A stretch of 15,821 nucleotides of DNA from SLQH01 sp964612995 (GTDB lineage Bacteria > Planctomycetota > UBA11346). Both the position numbers and the translations under genes were made by a program. Shown here piece after piece: positions 13,221 through 15,821 of the stretch. The notes below the pieces were generated by a model that did not search any database, had not been told where the DNA came from, and saw only the letters and a list, made by a program, of their open reading frames with translations. Where the stretch lies: positions 1 through 15,821 of the forward strand of contig CAZTGE010000098.1 of assembly GCA_964612995.1 (NCBI GenBank), given 5' to 3'. Every line of letters begins with the position of its first letter. Position 1 is the stretch's first letter.

Positions 13221-15821
13221 ATGAGTGATCTTCAGCCCGGCCAGCGCCTCGGCCCTTGCCGCATCCTCCGCCCTATCGGCGCCGGCGGCATGGGCGCGGT
13301 CTATCTGGCCGAACACACCAAACTCGGCAAACAGGTGGCGCTGAAGGTGCTCAGCGCGCATCTGGCCGCCGATCCGGAATACGTCGGCCGTTTCGAGCGC
13401 GAAGCGCGTTCGCTGGCGGCGTTGGAACATCCGAACCTGGTCGGCATTCTCGATTTCGGCGAGGATCAGGGCTATCGCTATATCGTCATGCCCTATGTGG
13501 CTGGCGGCTCGGCCCGTGATCGGGTTGCCACCGTCGGTCCGCTGGCTGTGGGCGTGGTGCTGGGTATCGCCAGGGATGTCCTCAAGGGCCTGGCCTACGC
13601 CCACGGCCAGGGCTTCGTGCATCGGGATATCAAACCCTCGAACATCCTCCTGGATGAGCAGGGCAACGCGCGCATCGTGGATTTCGGCCTGGCCAAAAGC
13701 CTGGATGCGGGCAATTCGTTGACGCTCACCGGCGAGAGCATGGGCACGCCGCACTACATGGCGCCGGAGCAGTGGGACAACGCACCGGCCGATCCGCGTA
13801 TGGATCTGTGGGCGGTGGGGGTGAGCCTGCATCACCTGCTCACCGGTCAGGTGCCCTTCGCCGGCTCCGGCGCCAGTCAGATCGTCAAGGCGGTCAATCT
13901 CACCCCGCACCCCAGCCTGGTCTCCTGCGGGGTGTCCGGGGCCAGTCCCGCCCTGCAGGCCTTCCTCGACCGCCTGCTGGCCAAAGAGCCACAGGACCGC
14001 TTCGCTTCGGCCGACGCGGCGCTCGCGGCCCTGGATGAGCTGGCCACCGGCAAGCAGAGCGCGCCGCCGGAAGCATCAGGCGATGCGCTCGACCGCACGG
14101 TCAAGGCGCGGCCGGAGGTGGTCGGGGGCGCGCCGCCCCCGGCACGGCCCGGCGGCGGCCCTCGGGCTCGGGGCTCGCGCCCGCCTTCGCGCGCGGGGGC
14201 CCGGGTCTTGGTGGTGTTCCTGCTGCTCGCCGGTCTCGGCGGGGTGGGCGCCGGCGGGTGGTGGTGGTGGCAGCAACAGGTGGCGGCCGATGCTGCCGCG
14301 TGGTCCCAGGCGCAGCAGACGGTGGAGCAGGCGGGCAGCGATCATTCGCGGGCCATCGCCGCGCTGGAGGGCTATCTGTCCGCCCGTCCGGCCCTGGCGC
14401 CAGCTGGTACGCGTGAGGCTGCGCACGATGCCCTGGCCCAGGCGCAGGCGCGCCTGGCGTTACGAGAGGCTTGGGACGAAACCCAGGCCGAGGCGGCTGC
14501 GGCCGGTGATCCCGATGCCGCCTTGCAGATCCTGGAAGCCTTCCGCGCTGCGCATCCGCAGGCGTTGTTCGGCAAGGAGATCAGCGCGGCGATCGGCGCG
14601 GCCGGCGAGGCGGTCGACGCGCGCGATTGGCAGCAGGCGCAGGCCGCAGCCCAGGCCGGAGCCGAGGCGAGGGATCTGGAGCAGATCGAAGCCGCCTATG
14701 CACGCTATCTCGATCGTCACGATCGCGGCATGCACGCCGAGCAGGCGCGCGGGCTGCGGGTGCAGGCGCGCCGGCGATTCGATGCGGTGGCCTGGGAGTC
14801 GGCGCAGCGGCAGGCGGCGCAGGCGGAGGACGTGTCGGCGGGCAAGGTGGCCTACCGGGGGTATCTGGATGCCTGGCCGCAGGGCCAGTACCGTTCGCAG
14901 GCACAAGCGGCCTGGAACGCGCTGGATGCCGAGGATGTGGAGCCGAAGGTGGCGAAGCTGCTGGCCGACAACTGGCAACCGGGCACGCAGACGGCACGCG
15001 ATCTGTGGGCGGAGGTGCGTCCGCATCTGGAGCCGCTGCGGGCGCATCTGCTGGCCGGCCCGGGTCCGCAGGCTTCTGCGGCCGACAACCGGCGCTGGCT
15101 CTCACAAGCTTATCGGGCGGATGGTCCGAGCCCGAAGGGGCTGATGGATCTGCTCGATGACGTGATCGCGGAATCGCGATCCGATCGCTCGACCCTGCAG
15201 CTGGTACAGGTGTGGTTGTTGCTGGCCACCTGCCAGGGTGGGGTTCGCGACGGCAACTGGCCGCTGGTGGAGCTCTCGAGTTCAGATGCGGGCCACGTCG
15301 CACCACGCGAGCGCTTGGAGGCCTATCACGCGCTCGCGAAACGCGAGAACATCCCGCGCGCGGCGCGTGCGCAGGTGGAGCGGGCCGAAGCGGCGGAAGC
15401 CGCGGGTGATCTGTCTGCCGCCATGGCCGCGTGGCGCGAAGCGCAGCCGGCACTGAACGACCATTATGGCAAGCTGGCCGCTGAGGCCCTGGCACGTATC
15501 CAGCGCGCCCAGGTGGACGCCGCGATCGCCCAGGTGCGCGCCACGGCCAAAGCAGCGCAGGAGTCCGGCGATGCGGGCCTGGCGTTGGCAGCCTGGCAGG
15601 AGTTCGACCCGCAGGCGATCGCTGCCTATGCGCAGGAGCGCGAGCAGCAGTTGGTGGCCCTGCGCCAAGCGCACTTCCAACAGTTGTACGAGGCCACCAA
15701 ACAAGCGCATGCCGATGAACGCTGGCAGGACGGCCTCGAGGCGCTGGAACAGGCGTTGGCTTATGATCCGGACAACCGCTATTTGAAGCGTTTGCAGCCG
15801 GAATTGCTGGATGGTCTGCGC
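13221..15821 (+). CDS. Receptor Ser/Thr kinase K3 with helical-repeat sensor (3' partial)
   Basis: Open for 867 codons from ATG 13221 to the window end with no stop, so the C-terminus lies outside. It starts 30 nt after K2, behind a weak AAGG (13208-13211). The kinase domain, Asp-Arg-Thr-Val-Lys (291-295), Pro-rich linker, transmembrane helix (about 328-350) and first periplasmic repeat are identical to K2 except for a few residues before position 18. All catalytic motifs are present. From residue 414 it diverges: helical repeats of the type seen in the 673-residue scaffold protein recur near 437-446, 494-514 and 545-567. A less repetitive helical stretch (about 575-700) follows, then an Ala-rich region and a TPR-like end (about 838-856, Tyr-Asp-Pro-Asp-Asn-Arg). 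G+C stays high throughout, unlike the K1 and K2 sensors. It is probably the native form of this receptor, which is inference. Confidence 0.92.
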   Translation, partial: MSDLQPGQRLGPCRILRPIGAGGMGAVYLAEHTKLGKQVALKVLSAHLAADPEYVGRFEREARSLAALEHPNLVGILDFGEDQGYRYIVMPYVAGGSARDRVATVGPLAVGVVLGIARDVLKGLAYAHGQGFVHRDIKPSNILLDEQGNARIVDFGLAKSLDAGNSLTLTGESMGTPHYMAPEQWDNAPADPRMDLWAVGVSLHHLLTGQVPFAGSGASQIVKAVNLTPHPSLVSCGVSGASPALQAFLDRLLAKEPQDRFASADAALAALDELATGKQSAPPEASGDALDRTVKARPEVVGGAPPPARPGGGPRARGSRPPSRAGARVLVVFLLLAGLGGVGAGGWWWWQQQVAADAAAWSQAQQTVEQAGSDHSRAIAALEGYLSARPALAPAGTREAAHDALAQAQARLALREAWDETQAEAAAAGDPDAALQILEAFRAAHPQALFGKEISAAIGAAGEAVDARDWQQAQAAAQAGAEARDLEQIEAAYARYLDRHDRGMHAEQARGLRVQARRRFDAVAWESAQRQAAQAEDVSAGKVAYRGYLDAWPQGQYRSQAQAAWNALDAEDVEPKVAKLLADNWQPGTQTARDLWAEVRPHLEPLRAHLLAGPGPQASAADNRRWLSQAYRADGPSPKGLMDLLDDVIAESRSDRSTLQLVQVWLLLATCQGGVRDGNWPLVELSSSDAGHVAPRERLEAYHALAKRENIPRAARAQVERAEAAEAAGDLSAAMAAWREAQPALNDHYGKLAAEALARIQRAQVDAAIAQVRATAKAAQESGDAGLALAAWQEFDPQAIAAYAQEREQQLVALRQAHFQQLYEATKQAHADERWQDGLEALEQALAYDPDNRYLKRLQPELLDGLR
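13275..14458 (+). repeat. Copy 2 of the 1,184-bp direct repeat within K3
   Basis: Identical to 9810-10993 by base-by-base reading. Lack of any synonymous difference over nearly 400 codons points to a very recent duplication or continuing gene conversion. An assembly effect should be kept in mind. Confidence 0.95.

Noticed and set aside
9810..14458. Composite transposon or insertion sequence as cause of the direct repeat
   Set aside because: No transposase, terminal inverted repeats or target duplications are seen, and the repeat edges lie inside reading frames.

Overview
The window looks like a stretch of a high-GC proteobacterial chromosome, most likely a gammaproteobacterium. That placement is tentative. 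It rests on Gram-negative-style lipoprotein signals and GC-rich codon use, and no phylogenetic marker is present. Every gene I can support lies on the + strand. The theme is membrane-bound Ser/Thr (Hanks/PknB-type) protein kinase signalling, with one FHA-domain protein, three receptor kinases and several lipoproteins.

Layout. 1-566: no convincing gene, but a palindrome-rich segment near 158-253. 567-8045: a tightly packed run, probably one operon. It holds a membrane FHA protein, a membrane-anchored helical-repeat protein, a tiny and possibly frame-broken ORF, two paralogous small lipoproteins, receptor kinase K1, and a lipoprotein-like protein that overlaps the K1 stop by four bases. 8046-8333: non-coding. 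8334-9254: a lipoprotein-like protein with a DNRLRE-like C-terminal segment. 9255-9755: about 500 bp without a firm gene, ending in two hairpins. 9756-13190: receptor kinase K2. 13221 to the window end: receptor kinase K3, open at the 3' side.

How the parts may work together (inference). The kinases have cytoplasmic catalytic domains, a juxtamembrane Asp-Arg-Thr-Val-Lys motif, one transmembrane helix and large, different periplasmic sensors. The FHA protein carries the same motif next to its own FHA domain, so kinase and reader may be linked by phosphorylation of that threonine. The helical-repeat protein and the K3 ectodomain share the same roughly 45-residue repeat, which suggests a common periplasmic interaction layer.

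The most striking feature is modular rearrangement. K2 and K3 share a 1,184-bp stretch that reads as identical, covering the kinase domain, the transmembrane helix and the first periplasmic repeat. They then diverge into unrelated sensors. In K1 and K2 the sensor-coding part is visibly A/T-richer than the kinase part. This looks like one conserved kinase front end being joined to different sensor modules. The K2 sensor ends in a LysM domain followed by an L,D-transpeptidase-like domain that lacks the catalytic His/Cys residues, which suggests a cell-wall-sensing pseudoenzyme receptor.
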